From Thermococcus barophilus MP (GTDB lineage Archaea; Methanobacteriota_B; Thermococci; Thermococcales; Thermococcaceae), in NCBI RefSeq assembly GCF_000151105.2, contig NC_014804.1, positions 1,538,567 to 1,602,566 of the forward strand: a stretch of 64,000 nt of DNA, in the 5' to 3' direction. How positions within the stretch are numbered: position 1 is the stretch's first letter; each line of letters opens with the position of its first letter. Made by a program: the position numbers and the translations under genes. Below are positions 8,112-15,680 of the stretch, piece by piece. The notes under the pieces were generated by a model. The model was not told the DNA's origin. It ran no database searches and saw only the letters and a list, made by a program, of their open reading frames with translations.

Positions 8112-9488
8112 ATGAAAAAAATAGCAAGTTTAGTGATTGTATTCTTATTTCTAGCGAGCAGCATTGGGTTTGGTAGTTTTCCAGAAGTTTCTGCTCAAAG
8201 TAATTATAGCAACCAGAGGGTTTTGGTTCTGAAAAATGTTGATGCTTGGGGCTCAAATGCCGTCGAGGAAATGTTAGATGAAATAGGTGTCCCATACGAT
8301 GTCCTTTCATCTTCTGAGTTCGCGCCTTTAACGGCTTCATATCTCATAAATAAATATGACGTGATCATCATAGAAAGTGATCAGCCTCAAAATTTCTATG
8401 ACGAACTTGCCCCAGAAATGGGGGACATTGAAGAGTTTGTCAAAGCAGGGAAAGTCCTACAGGTACATGCCGCAAACTGGGGATGGCACGGGGGAGTATG
8501 GAAAACACCTTTACCCGGAGGAGTTGAAATAGTGAAGAGTTACTCAAACTATGACTACAACGTCGAAAAAGATTTGTGGTATTACAGCACCTTTGCCAGC
8601 CATGGTTACCTTATAAACCTACCTCAAGATGCCAAAATTATAACCGTGCAATCAGACGTCAGCTATTCTCAAGGAGCCCCTGATTACAATAAACCCAGTG
8701 CCGTCACGTATCAATATGGAAAAGGTCTCGTGTTTGCAACCGGGCTTACTTTGGAATACAGTGCAAAATATAGGGGGGCTATGTGGAAAGAATTCCTTAA
8801 GGAAATCATTATTGGCAGCCTTGAGTTTAAACCAGCTAAAAAAGTTGAATATTTTGACTACGCAATGATGAACTACATATGGTACATGCTCTACAACAGA
8901 TATACTGAGAAATTTGATGAGATGTACAAGGAAACTGAACAGTACAACATAACAAACTCAACCATCCCCCAAGTAGCTGAGTATAAATCACTTGCAGAAA
9001 AGCACTATGAACTGGGCTGGCAATATGGACATCCGATTAAAGGCCACATACAAGCGTTGCCACATATGAGAAGGGCGTACATGAACATAAAGAAGGCATA
9101 CGTTCTGCTCGACTACTCTCTGAAGGGATTGAAACATTGGCAGGCACTTGAGAACAACAACTTAACTGCACTGATTCAACAGAACAATGATGCATCGACG
9201 CTTTACTGGGTTGGAGGACCACTCAATGGCACATATAAAGGAATAGAGAATGCAAAAGCGACATGGAGCAGATTCTTAGGTGGCAATAACGTGACTAAAG
9301 TAGATGTATACAACATAACACTTGCAAAAAGTGAAGATGGCATGACAGGCATACGTGCCGTTGTGATAGTATCAACCAAGGAAGGCAAGAGGATTCCGCT
9401 GAGATATGAGATCTACTTCAAAGATGACAGCATAATTGAGGAGTGGTGGATCATCGATCCCTCAGTCCTTGAAATGGCAAAAGATTGA
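8112..9488 (+). CDS. Secreted protein with glutamine amidotransferase-like N-terminal domain, function unknown
   Basis: The 458-residue product has a signal peptide (MKKIASLVIVFLFLASSIGF, cleavage likely after VSAQ). Residues about 38-240 look like a class I glutamine-amidotransferase-like flavodoxin fold: RVLVLKNVDAWG, KYDVIIIESDQ, and VHAANWGWHGG at the nucleophile-elbow position. The catalytic Cys expected there is absent, so enzymatic amidotransfer is unlikely. A helical region and a beta-rich C-terminal domain follow. GGAGGG precedes the ATG by six nt. It lies between the two halves of the biotin ECF transporter; whether it helps capture substrate is speculation. I do not recognise a named family. 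Confidence 0.7.
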   Translation: MKKIASLVIVFLFLASSIGFGSFPEVSAQSNYSNQRVLVLKNVDAWGSNAVEEMLDEIGVPYDVLSSSEFAPLTASYLINKYDVIIIESDQPQNFYDELAPEMGDIEEFVKAGKVLQVHAANWGWHGGVWKTPLPGGVEIVKSYSNYDYNVEKDLWYYSTFASHGYLINLPQDAKIITVQSDVSYSQGAPDYNKPSAVTYQYGKGLVFATGLTLEYSAKYRGAMWKEFLKEIIIGSLEFKPAKKVEYFDYAMMNYIWYMLYNRYTEKFDEMYKETEQYNITNSTIPQVAEYKSLAEKHYELGWQYGHPIKGHIQALPHMRRAYMNIKKAYVLLDYSLKGLKHWQALENNNLTALIQQNNDASTLYWVGGPLNGTYKGIENAKATWSRFLGGNNVTKVDVYNITLAKSEDGMTGIRAVVIVSTKEGKRIPLRYEIYFKDDSIIEEWWIIDPSVLEMAKD

Positions 9489-9576
9489 CTTATCATCCCA
9501 TCTTTTCTATTTTATTGTCTAAAGTTGTGAAAGCAACGGGTCACATTTTTAAAGTATTTTTCTTAACGCAGATACG

Positions 9577-10371
9577 ATGATAGAAGTCAAAAATCTCTGG
9601 CACATCTATGAGGGAAAAAGAATTGCTCTGAAAAATGTTAGTCTGAGCTTTGGAAACGAGATAGTTGCATTAGTTGGCCCCAATGGCTCCGGAAAGACTA
9701 CCTTGGCAAAACACTTCAATGGACTTTTAAAGCCCACAAAAGGGGAAGTTTTCATTGACGGTATCAACACCAAAAACGCCAGTGTAGCGGAGCTTTCAAG
9801 GATTGTTGGATACGTTTTTCAGAACCCAGAAAACATGTTCTTTGAAGAAAACGTCTTTAAAGAAGTTGCATTTGGGCCAAAAAATCTTGGACTTAGCGGA
9901 GAAGCCCTCGAAGAGAGAGTTAAATGGGCGCTCAGGATTGTGAATTTAAGCGGATACGAAGACAGAAGCCCATATTCGCTCAGCGGTGGGGAGAAGCAGA
10001 GACTGGCAATAGCGTGCATACTTGCAATGAAACCCAAGTATGTAATTTTAGACGAACCGACCACGGGCCTGGATGAAAAAAGCTCGAAAAGCGTAAAAGA
10101 GGTTATAAAGAAGCTGAGAAAGGAAGGACATGGGATAATGCTGATAACCCATGACATGGAGCTTGTTTTAGAGCTGGCGGAGCGAGTAGTTCTGCTATAT
10201 GATGGGATCAAAGTTTTTGATGGCTCCGTTGATGAATTCTTTCAGCTTGATCTAAGAAATTACGAAATGGAAATACCCGAACTCCTCAGGATCAGTAAAT
10301 CCCTTGGAATCAGCTTTGTGAGAAACGTTGATGAATTTGTGAATTTCCTCTTAGAGAGGGTGGGAACATGA
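9577..10371 (+). CDS. ecfA: ECF transporter ATPase subunit (EcfA/BioM-like)
   Basis: Cytoplasmic ABC ATPase that powers an energy-coupling factor vitamin importer. The 264-residue protein has Walker A GPNGSGKTT (about 35-43), a Q-loop in GYVFQNPE, the signature YSLSGGEKQRL, Walker B VILDEPTTGLD and the switch histidine in LITHDME. The ATG at 9577 has no ribosome site. A TATA-like TTTTTAAAG about 25 nt upstream suggests a leaderless message. The stop overlaps the ATG of the EcfT gene by 4 nt. bioY at 7385-7900 is the nearest S component, so biotin is the likely substrate, although one ATPase/T pair may serve several S components. Confidence 0.92.
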   Translation: MIEVKNLWHIYEGKRIALKNVSLSFGNEIVALVGPNGSGKTTLAKHFNGLLKPTKGEVFIDGINTKNASVAELSRIVGYVFQNPENMFFEENVFKEVAFGPKNLGLSGEALEERVKWALRIVNLSGYEDRSPYSLSGGEKQRLAIACILAMKPKYVILDEPTTGLDEKSSKSVKEVIKKLRKEGHGIMLITHDMELVLELAERVVLLYDGIKVFDGSVDEFFQLDLRNYEMEIPELLRISKSLGISFVRNVDEFVNFLLERVGT

Positions 10372-11126
10372 TGTACACCCTTTACATTGAGCGCGATTCA
10401 TTCCTTCATCGCTTAGATCCGAGGGTTAAAATAATTTCCTCCCTCCTTGGAATTTTAGCCATGATTCTCTTCAACTCTCCTTATCTGCTCTTTGCCCTCT
10501 TCATGCTACTTTCCCTTTCTCTTAGATTCCTTGGAAAAATTAGTTTTAAGGAGCAGATAAAGGTATTAAAGCCACTGACACCACTAATAGTCATAACAAT
10601 TGCAATCTGGCCTTTCATTTTAGATCCAAAGACGTTTGGACTGTTCATCGGATTAGGATATGCTTTAAGACTTGCATCCATGGCTATGATAACTTTTGGT
10701 CTCTTAATGACAACAACTCAGAGAGAGCTAATTTTAGGCTTCATAAAACTCAAAATGCCTTATGAGATTGGACTGACACTAACGATAGCATTAAGATACA
10801 TCCCTACCCTATTCGGCTTAGCTCAAACAATAATTGACGCCCAAAGATCGAGGGGTCTGGAGCTTGAAAAAGGCAGCTTTTTCTCGAGGATTAGAAAAAC
10901 GGTACCCATCTTAATTCCACTGATAATTGCCTCCATAAAAACCGCCCATGAGCTTAGTATAGCCTTAGAAAGCAGGGCTTTTGGTGCAAGTAGAAAGAGA
11001 ACGTTCCTCCATACAATCCAAATGGAGAAGAAAGACTACGTAGCACTTATTTTTGTGTTTCTGCTGTTCGGCTTAGCCTTATATGCAAGGTACCAGCTTG
11101 GAATTGGGTATGTGAAGCTATACTAA
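10368..11126 (+). CDS. ecfT: ECF transporter transmembrane subunit EcfT (BioN-like)
   Basis: This is the T component that couples the ATPase to the S component in the membrane. The 252-residue protein has five to six hydrophobic helices. The two cytoplasmic coupling-helix signatures of the family are seen as AQRSRGLELEKG and ALESRAFGASRKR. The start ATG overlaps the ecfA stop (ATGA) and is preceded by GAGAGGGTGGG. Residue order and length are typical for CbiQ/BioN-type proteins. The 3' end overlaps a convergent gene by 9 nt. Confidence 0.92.
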   Translation: MMYTLYIERDSFLHRLDPRVKIISSLLGILAMILFNSPYLLFALFMLLSLSLRFLGKISFKEQIKVLKPLTPLIVITIAIWPFILDPKTFGLFIGLGYALRLASMAMITFGLLMTTTQRELILGFIKLKMPYEIGLTLTIALRYIPTLFGLAQTIIDAQRSRGLELEKGSFFSRIRKTVPILIPLIIASIKTAHELSIALESRAFGASRKRTFLHTIQMEKKDYVALIFVFLLFGLALYARYQLGIGYVKLY

Positions 11127-11768
11127 GAACATCTTGGCTTTCTTATCAATAGGTATGCTATGCTCCCCAATATTTTTGACGAATTCCGGTGGAGCCTTGA
11201 GAACGCTGATGTTCATACGATAATGCCCCCTGTATCCGCTCGTCCTCAGAACCAGAAGATGTTCAAACAGTTCGGGAATTACAAACAGCCGCTTAAATTC
11301 GGAATTTAAGTCAAGCTCATTTATTTCAAGGGTATTGTGCGATAAAACTAAAAACAGACTTTTTTCATCAACAACCCTTCTCATTTTAATAAGCTTTTCC
11401 CTTGACTGATTTTCGAGAATCGAGAAGTTTGAAACAAAGACAAGGGAATTATCCTCAACAAGCTCCAAAGCTGAGGAGAGCTCATCCAGAGTATAGACTT
11501 TGCCTAAAAATAAGTTCTCATTGTTTTCAGAGAGCTTATTCAAAAGCTTTAGCGAGAATCCATTAGTTGGCTCGAGATAATAAGCGGTCATTCCAGAATT
11601 AAGGGCATTTGCAAGAGCTGAATACTGAAGGATAGTTTGGGATAGAGCATCTGTAGTCACCACAGCCACCATACTACCTTCCTCTACCTCACCCACCAAC
11701 GGCGAAAGCTCCTCAATGAGCGGCACTTTTCTCTTTTCCTCACCAGCTGGTCTGAAGAACATCGGCAT
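11118..11768 (-). CDS. Hypothetical protein resembling a RecA/KaiC-fold domain without Walker A
   Basis: A 216-residue soluble protein of unknown function. The strand and helix rhythm (MVAVVTTDALSQTI, MTAYYLEPTNGFS, NSLVFVSNFSIL, SLFLVLSHNTLEI) is like a RecA/RadB/KaiC-type core. The position where a P-loop GxxGxGKT is expected reads VVTTDALSQTI, so ATP binding is doubtful. No ribosome site is present. A TATA-like ATAAATATTTG about 25 nt upstream of ATG 11768 suggests a leaderless transcript; the in-frame TTG just upstream is a less likely start. It may be a degenerate ATPase relative, but this rests on pattern only. Confidence 0.55.
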   Translation of the reverse strand: MPMFFRPAGEEKRKVPLIEELSPLVGEVEEGSMVAVVTTDALSQTILQYSALANALNSGMTAYYLEPTNGFSLKLLNKLSENNENLFLGKVYTLDELSSALELVEDNSLVFVSNFSILENQSREKLIKMRRVVDEKSLFLVLSHNTLEINELDLNSEFKRLFVIPELFEHLLVLRTSGYRGHYRMNISVLKAPPEFVKNIGEHSIPIDKKAKMFLV

Positions 11769-11830
11769 CAAAAAGTTAATTCCCTGTTCAAATATTTATA
11801 ATTTGCGAAAAATATGAAAGGAAAAGCACA

Positions 11831-12205
11831 TCAAAGAACCGCCATGACAGAAAGCCCAACCACAATCATGATAATTACCATTAGAATTATTGCTATCACT
11901 ATTGCAAAGAGCCATGCTATCACTGCTTTGCCCCAGTCCGTATTAAAAACTGTTTTGACGATCCAGAGAAACGCTATTAGTCCAAGAAGCCCTCCTATGA
12001 CTGGCACTATTGAACCCAGTATCGCAGAGACTATGAGACCTCCAAGCGTTGCAATGAATGCCTTTCCAAAGCTTGCATCTTCGATTTTTGCAAACTTGGC
12101 ACCCAGCCAAAGAAAGACGGAATCCACTGCAATAATAACTAAAAACATAACTACTGCCATAGCTCCAAGAGCCCCGAACACAGCCATTGGCCCAACTGGC
12201 GCCAT
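11831..12205 (-). CDS. Small hydrophobic membrane protein
   Basis: A 124-residue protein, mostly small hydrophobic residues. Four hydrophobic segments can be drawn (about 8-32, 45-62, 66-84 and 91-122), with a short polar stretch AKFAKIEDASFGK between the first two. The C-terminal helix is very long (AVIAWLFAIVIAIILMVIIM). No family recognised. ATG at 12205 is preceded by GGTGATCCGTA, a good ribosome site. It stands alone, divergent from the DUF63 gene. Confidence 0.6.
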   Translation of the reverse strand: MAPVGPMAVFGALGAMAVVMFLVIIAVDSVFLWLGAKFAKIEDASFGKAFIATLGGLIVSAILGSIVPVIGGLLGLIAFLWIVKTVFNTDWGKAVIAWLFAIVIAIILMVIIMIVVGLSVMAVL

Positions 12206-12321
12206 TACGGATCACCTTTTTTAAGATAAACACCCAAAGTTTATTAAGTTTTCCTATTCATTGAAGAAAGTTTTTGCGAAAAAGCTTTAAGCATTTTTCC
12301 TTAGGTGTTGAGGGGATCAAA

Positions 12322-13116
12322 ATGCTTGAATCAATAAAGGAATTCTTCTGGATTTACTTCATAAGACCTATGTACACAAGAGAAGGCTACAACCCATACA
12401 ATACGCTCGTATATGCGTTTCTCCTTGGTTTGGGCGTCATATATTCCTACAAATACATAATCAAACCCTTAAAGATCAAAGTTGATGAAAAGCTTTTCTG
12501 GGCTGTTACCCCTATGGTTGTCTTTGGAGCAACTGTCAGAGCGTTAGTTGATGGTGGAGTGCTGAAGCCAAATCCCCTGATTCTAACACCTGGAATATTT
12601 TTCACAGCATTTTTCCTGATTGTTCCCGCTTTAATAGCCGATGCAAAGCTGAAAACATACCCAAAAGTTACGATAGCTTGGGGCACGATTTTGGCATTAT
12701 ATGCAAACTATCTCCTCGTAACACACGTTAAAAGCTTCAAACCTTATGAGCTTACGATTTTCTGGACGGTAATTTTTATACTCCCGGTTCTGATTTTCTA
12801 CAGGTTTAAGCCTTTCGAGAAGATGTATCTATATCCCGTTTTGGCACATCTATTCGACATAGGCTCAACGGTTGTAGCAATACACTACTACGGCTACAGG
12901 GAAGTCCACTGGCTTGAAAACATCCTCGTTACAAAATTTGGGGCATTCATTTACTATCCGTGGATACTCTTCATCCTCATAGTTGTTTATTATGGGCTCA
13001 AGTGGCTTGTACCAGATGAGGAAGAAAGAAGGTACTGGTATCTGGCAATTTACATTCTCGGCTTGGGTCCAGCAATAAGAGACCCGGCTCAGATGATTTT
13101 ACAGCTTGCTGGTTAG
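12322..13116 (+). CDS. DUF63 family membrane protein
   Basis: A 264-residue polytopic membrane protein of the archaeal DUF63 family, function unknown. About eight hydrophobic helices are visible. Features are FWIYFIRPMYTREGYNPYNTLVYA at the N-terminus (aromatic and NPYNT-containing), FGATVRALVDGG after the second helix, HLFDIGSTVVAIHYYGYREVHW in the middle and DPAQMILQLAG at the end, all recurring in the family. The frame opens at 12274, but ATG 12322 is preceded by GAGGGGATC and matches the usual N-terminus. It converges on the ABC operon of the peptide cassette, 7 nt from its last gene. Confidence 0.85.
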   Translation: MLESIKEFFWIYFIRPMYTREGYNPYNTLVYAFLLGLGVIYSYKYIIKPLKIKVDEKLFWAVTPMVVFGATVRALVDGGVLKPNPLILTPGIFFTAFFLIVPALIADAKLKTYPKVTIAWGTILALYANYLLVTHVKSFKPYELTIFWTVIFILPVLIFYRFKPFEKMYLYPVLAHLFDIGSTVVAIHYYGYREVHWLENILVTKFGAFIYYPWILFILIVVYYGLKWLVPDEEERRYWYLAIYILGLGPAIRDPAQMILQLAG

Positions 13117-13123
13117 TCTTTTC

Positions 13124-14152
13124 TTAACTTTTCTCCTCGGCTCTTGAGTTAACACAGGAGTCAAATGAGCATATATGCGTAAATACATCTTCGAGGGTTA
13201 CTGGCTCGTTTTGGATATCAACGACATCATAATTTGTTAGGATTGCAAGGATATCCTTTAGATAATCTCGTTTAATATAGATCCCCAAGTAGGTAAAACC
13301 ATTTTGAGTGTAAGCGTTAATCTTCTCTGCTATCCCGTTAAAGTCTTCAATTTTAATCTTACCTTTAATTTTGACTAACAGTTTCCTATCTATTTTTAGA
13401 GTCTGGAATTTTTCAATTAGTTCTTTTGGCTTGCCTTCAGCGATTTTCTTCTTATTAAAAATTAAAACCCTGTTACATAACACTTCAGCCTCGTTCAAGT
13501 TGTGCGTGGTTAGTATTATTGTTGTCCCAAATTCTTTGGAAAGCTCTAAAATGGCATTCCAAACTTCTCTTCTTGTAAAAACGTCCAAGTAAACTGTTGG
13601 TTCATCCAAAATTAAAACTTCAGGCTGAATTATCAGCGGCAGTGCGAGGTAAACCTTCTGCCTCATGCCAGCAGAAAGCTTTTGATACCATTCGTTCTTC
13701 TTATCCTTGAGATTCAAAAGCTCCAAAGCATAATTAATTCTATTTTCAGCTTCAACTTTAGGAATTCCCCAGAGTTCTGCAATAAATTTCAAGTTCTTCT
13801 CCACGCTTACACGCCATTGAAAAAGCCCAAACAAATCCCTCTCACCGCCGAAAATCGTGAAAATTTTACCCTTGACTTTATCATGCTCTTTCACCGAATC
13901 ATAACCATTAATGTAAAGATTTCCTCGAGTTGGAATCACCAAAGCATTTGCAATCTTACAAAAGGTTGTCTTTCCAGCACCATTAGGACCCAGAAGACCA
14001 AAAATCTCACCCTCTTTAATCTTGAAACTCAAATCAATCAAAGCTGGGATTTTCTCTCTGGGTTTCCCAAGGAAATCTCTCAAGCTCTTCAGGTCAAAGA
14101 GCGATTTTATCGGTGGAGGATAAAACTTAGTCAAGTTGACAGACTCAATCAT
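13124..14152 (-). CDS. ABC exporter ATP-binding protein of the peptide cassette
   Basis: This 342-residue ATPase is likely the motor of an ABC-2 type exporter. It shows Walker A GPNGAGKTT near residue 57, the signature LSAGMRQKV, Walker B VLILDEPTVYLD and the H-loop LTTHNLNEAE. A C-terminal extension of about 90 residues follows and ends with a Cys-containing tail (ICSFDSCVNSRAEE). It is the last gene of the operon permease-HTH-ATPase; its ATG follows the HTH stop directly, with the ribosome site inside the HTH gene end. Divergent placement opposite a Cys-rich peptide and its radical SAM maturase suggests peptide export or self-protection. That role is inference. Confidence 0.85.
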   Translation of the reverse strand: MIESVNLTKFYPPPIKSLFDLKSLRDFLGKPREKIPALIDLSFKIKEGEIFGLLGPNGAGKTTFCKIANALVIPTRGNLYINGYDSVKEHDKVKGKIFTIFGGERDLFGLFQWRVSVEKNLKFIAELWGIPKVEAENRINYALELLNLKDKKNEWYQKLSAGMRQKVYLALPLIIQPEVLILDEPTVYLDVFTRREVWNAILELSKEFGTTIILTTHNLNEAEVLCNRVLIFNKKKIAEGKPKELIEKFQTLKIDRKLLVKIKGKIKIEDFNGIAEKINAYTQNGFTYLGIYIKRDYLKDILAILTNYDVVDIQNEPVTLEDVFTHICSFDSCVNSRAEEKS

Positions 14153-14428
14153 TTAAATCACCCGTATGACATAGGTTCTCCCTTTCTTCTTTCGTTCTAT
14201 CAAGCCCTTCTTTTCTAAGTTCTGAATAACCCTGCAAGCCCTAACTTTCCCAAATTTATTGCTAAGTCCTTTCTGAGTAACTTCACCATTTTGAAGTATA
14301 AACTCCAGGACATCCCTTTCCAACTCGGTTAATTCCACTTTGTACGCATGCTCAAGATCAATTTCTATTCTAAGGAACAATATCAATTTTCCATTTTCAC
14401 AGCTTGCTTTTAATAAATGGGTTCTCAT
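14153..14428 (-). CDS. Small winged-helix (HTH) regulator inside the ABC exporter operon
   Basis: A 91-residue protein. The N-terminal 30 residues are beta-rich; residues about 33-91 form a winged helix: LTELERDVLEFILQNGEVTQ (helix 1), GLSNKFGKVRACRVIQNLEK (recognition region), KGLIERKKKGRTYVIRVI (wing). This resembles MarR/ArsR-type or stand-alone archaeal wHTH proteins. ATG 14428 is chosen over GTG 14443 because AGAGGTGGTAGG sits immediately before it. It lies between permease and ATPase genes, so it is made together with the exporter and is a good candidate to bind the four-fold direct repeat at 15327-15398. Confidence 0.78.
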   Translation of the reverse strand: MRTHLLKASCENGKLILFLRIEIDLEHAYKVELTELERDVLEFILQNGEVTQKGLSNKFGKVRACRVIQNLEKKGLIERKKKGRTYVIRVI

Positions 14429-14439
14429 CCTACCACCTC

Positions 14440-15252
14440 TCACATGTGTCCTAAAGTTCCCAATTCTCTCGCTTTATTAAAGCCCCAGGAGAACATTAAA
14501 TAACCCAAAACCAGCATTATTAGCGTTATAACCAGCATGTTTCGTAAGCTTGGGAGGATTTGGGTTAGAGAATATCCGCCACCCATTGTCAGCCTGCCCA
14601 TTTGGAGAATGTAAGTTTCTGGGTGAATTTTTGAAAGTGGTTGAAGCCATTTTGGTAAAGCTTCGGGTGGGAAATACAAGCCGCTAACAAGCTGGGCGGT
14701 AATGTTGAAGAACCAGTTTAGTGGATCTTGTGTTGCTTTGGTGGCAATTCTGAAGCCTGCTGAGAATAAGTCAAGGGCGAAAATAAGCAAAACGCCGCTT
14801 AAAATGACAATTACAACGCCAAGGTTAAGATGGATGGTTAATCCGAAAAAGAGAACATAAATTGTGGTTATTATCAAAGTTAATCCCAAGTTCCATAAAA
14901 TTCGCCAAGCATTGATTCCGATGAAAATTGCTGTTAAAGAAGCTGGTGAATTGTATAACACTGGAAATATCCTGCCTAAAACGAATGAAGAGATACTGCC
15001 CTTGGGCAGAAAGACGAGATTGTGGATTATTGAACCAATTAAAAGATAATCAAGGTAACTTGGAGTGCCATATTGTGAAATGTTTGCATTGATTGTGATA
15101 AGCTTTGCAAAGATTCCAATGAATAGAATGTTTAATCCTAAGCTGATAAATTGAAGGAGTAGATCAAACCTCCTTGAAAAGAAGACTTCTTTTTGAATGA
15201 AAATGAATGCCTTAATTACCTTGATACTTTTGATCATCGCATTAATGTCCAT
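14440..15252 (-). CDS. ABC-2 type exporter permease of the peptide cassette
   Basis: A 270-residue membrane permease with six hydrophobic helices, built like ABC-2 family permeases. Residues 30-55 form helix 1 and 66-90 helix 2. The loop FYFPPEALPKWLQPLSKIHP-like segment (SGLYFPPEALPKWLQPLS) before the last helix is a hallmark of the family. The start is ATG 15252; a GTG one codon earlier is possible. It is first in the operon with the HTH and ATPase genes; the HTH start lies 11 nt beyond its stop. A TATA-like element at 15291-15298 on this strand would drive it. Confidence 0.85.
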   Translation of the reverse strand: MDINAMIKSIKVIKAFIFIQKEVFFSRRFDLLLQFISLGLNILFIGIFAKLITINANISQYGTPSYLDYLLIGSIIHNLVFLPKGSISSFVLGRIFPVLYNSPASLTAIFIGINAWRILWNLGLTLIITTIYVLFFGLTIHLNLGVVIVILSGVLLIFALDLFSAGFRIATKATQDPLNWFFNITAQLVSGLYFPPEALPKWLQPLSKIHPETYILQMGRLTMGGGYSLTQILPSLRNMLVITLIMLVLGYLMFSWGFNKARELGTLGHM

Positions 15253-15290
15253 CACTGCTCATCACACCCTATAAAAAATCAATGAAATTA

Positions 15291-15298
15291 CTTATAAA
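15291..15298 (-). promoter_or_regulatory. TATA box of the exporter operon
   Basis: On the minus strand TTTATAAG lies about 40-46 nt upstream of the permease ATG, with an A-rich tract (11 A, the complement of 15305-15315) just upstream of it. Position and composition fit an archaeal TATA/BRE. It is a pattern call, not an experimental start site. Confidence 0.45.
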
Positions 15299-15326
15299 CA
15301 TTGCTTTTTTTTTTTCTTTGTAAATG

Positions 15327-15398
15327 GTTTCATGGCATTTATAAATAAGTTTCAGTAGTTTATAAATCGGTTGCAGTAAAGCTTATTTATTGTTTCAT
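15327..15398. repeat. Four direct repeats GTT(T/G)CA(T/G) at 22, 21 and 22 nt spacing between divergent operons
   Basis: Copies are GTTTCAT at 15327-15333, GTTTCAG at 15349-15355, GTTGCAG at 15370-15376 and GTTTCAT at 15392-15398. Start-to-start distances are 22, 21 and 22 nt, which is two helical turns, so all four face the same side of the DNA. The first two units also share TTTATAAAT downstream of the heptamer. The array covers the promoter of the Cys-rich peptide gene and sits upstream of the exporter promoter. This is the form of an iterated operator. Confidence 0.7.
15359..15367 (+). promoter_or_regulatory. TATA box for the Cys-rich peptide gene
   Basis: TTTATAAAT lies 70-78 nt upstream of the peptide ATG, inside the second repeat unit. 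A second AT-rich candidate (CTTATTTATT) is at 15382-15391. Either would place transcription start within or just after the fourth repeat, so a protein on the repeats would block or assist TBP. Confidence 0.45.
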
Positions 15399-15436
15399 TG
15401 AAAATGTGAATGCAAAAACTTAGGGAGGTGAAAAAG

Positions 15437-15598
15437 ATGGGAAAGTTTGAGATTATAGAAAAAGGCTCTACAGAAGGAATTGCAGGGAATCTCTGTGTGT
15501 GCAATGATCTATGCATCCAACAGTGTTTTATCAACATATTTTCAATCTGCCCATGTGTGGCAGGTGGATACTGTGAAAGTAATTGTGTGTGTTATTAA
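15437..15598 (+). CDS. Probable RiPP precursor: 53-residue peptide with nine cysteines
   Basis: This is likely the substrate of the radical SAM enzyme encoded next. The 53 residues divide into a short charged leader (MGKFEIIEKGSTEGIAGN) and a core with Cys at 20, 22, 26, 30, 38, 40, 46, 50 and 52, including three CxC pairs (CVC, CPC, CVC) and the C-terminal Tyr. Nine Cys in 34 residues with few charges is typical of ribosomal peptides whose Cys are linked to other residues. The start ATG 15437 has a strong GGAGGTG with 6 nt spacing; an in-frame ATG at 15410 lies before that site and would put it inside the gene. An 82-nt gap with T-rich stretches separates it from the maturase gene. Precursor identity is inference from neighbours and composition. 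Confidence 0.75.
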   Translation: MGKFEIIEKGSTEGIAGNLCVCNDLCIQQCFINIFSICPCVAGGYCESNCVCY

Positions 15599-15680
15599 AC
15601 ATCCTTCCCCTCTTTACTTTTTAATGGATAATACTCCTCATATATTGCCACATATTGTAGGGGTTAGGAGGAAAGAAGAT

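Noticed and set aside
15305-15315. Run of 11 T as a terminator
   Set aside because: No plus-strand gene ends before it. It is better read as the A-rich tract upstream of the exporter TATA box on the minus strand.
15480-15680. N-terminal extension of the radical SAM protein
   Set aside because: It overlaps the Cys-rich peptide in another frame and lacks a ribosome site; GGAGG just before 15681 decides the start.
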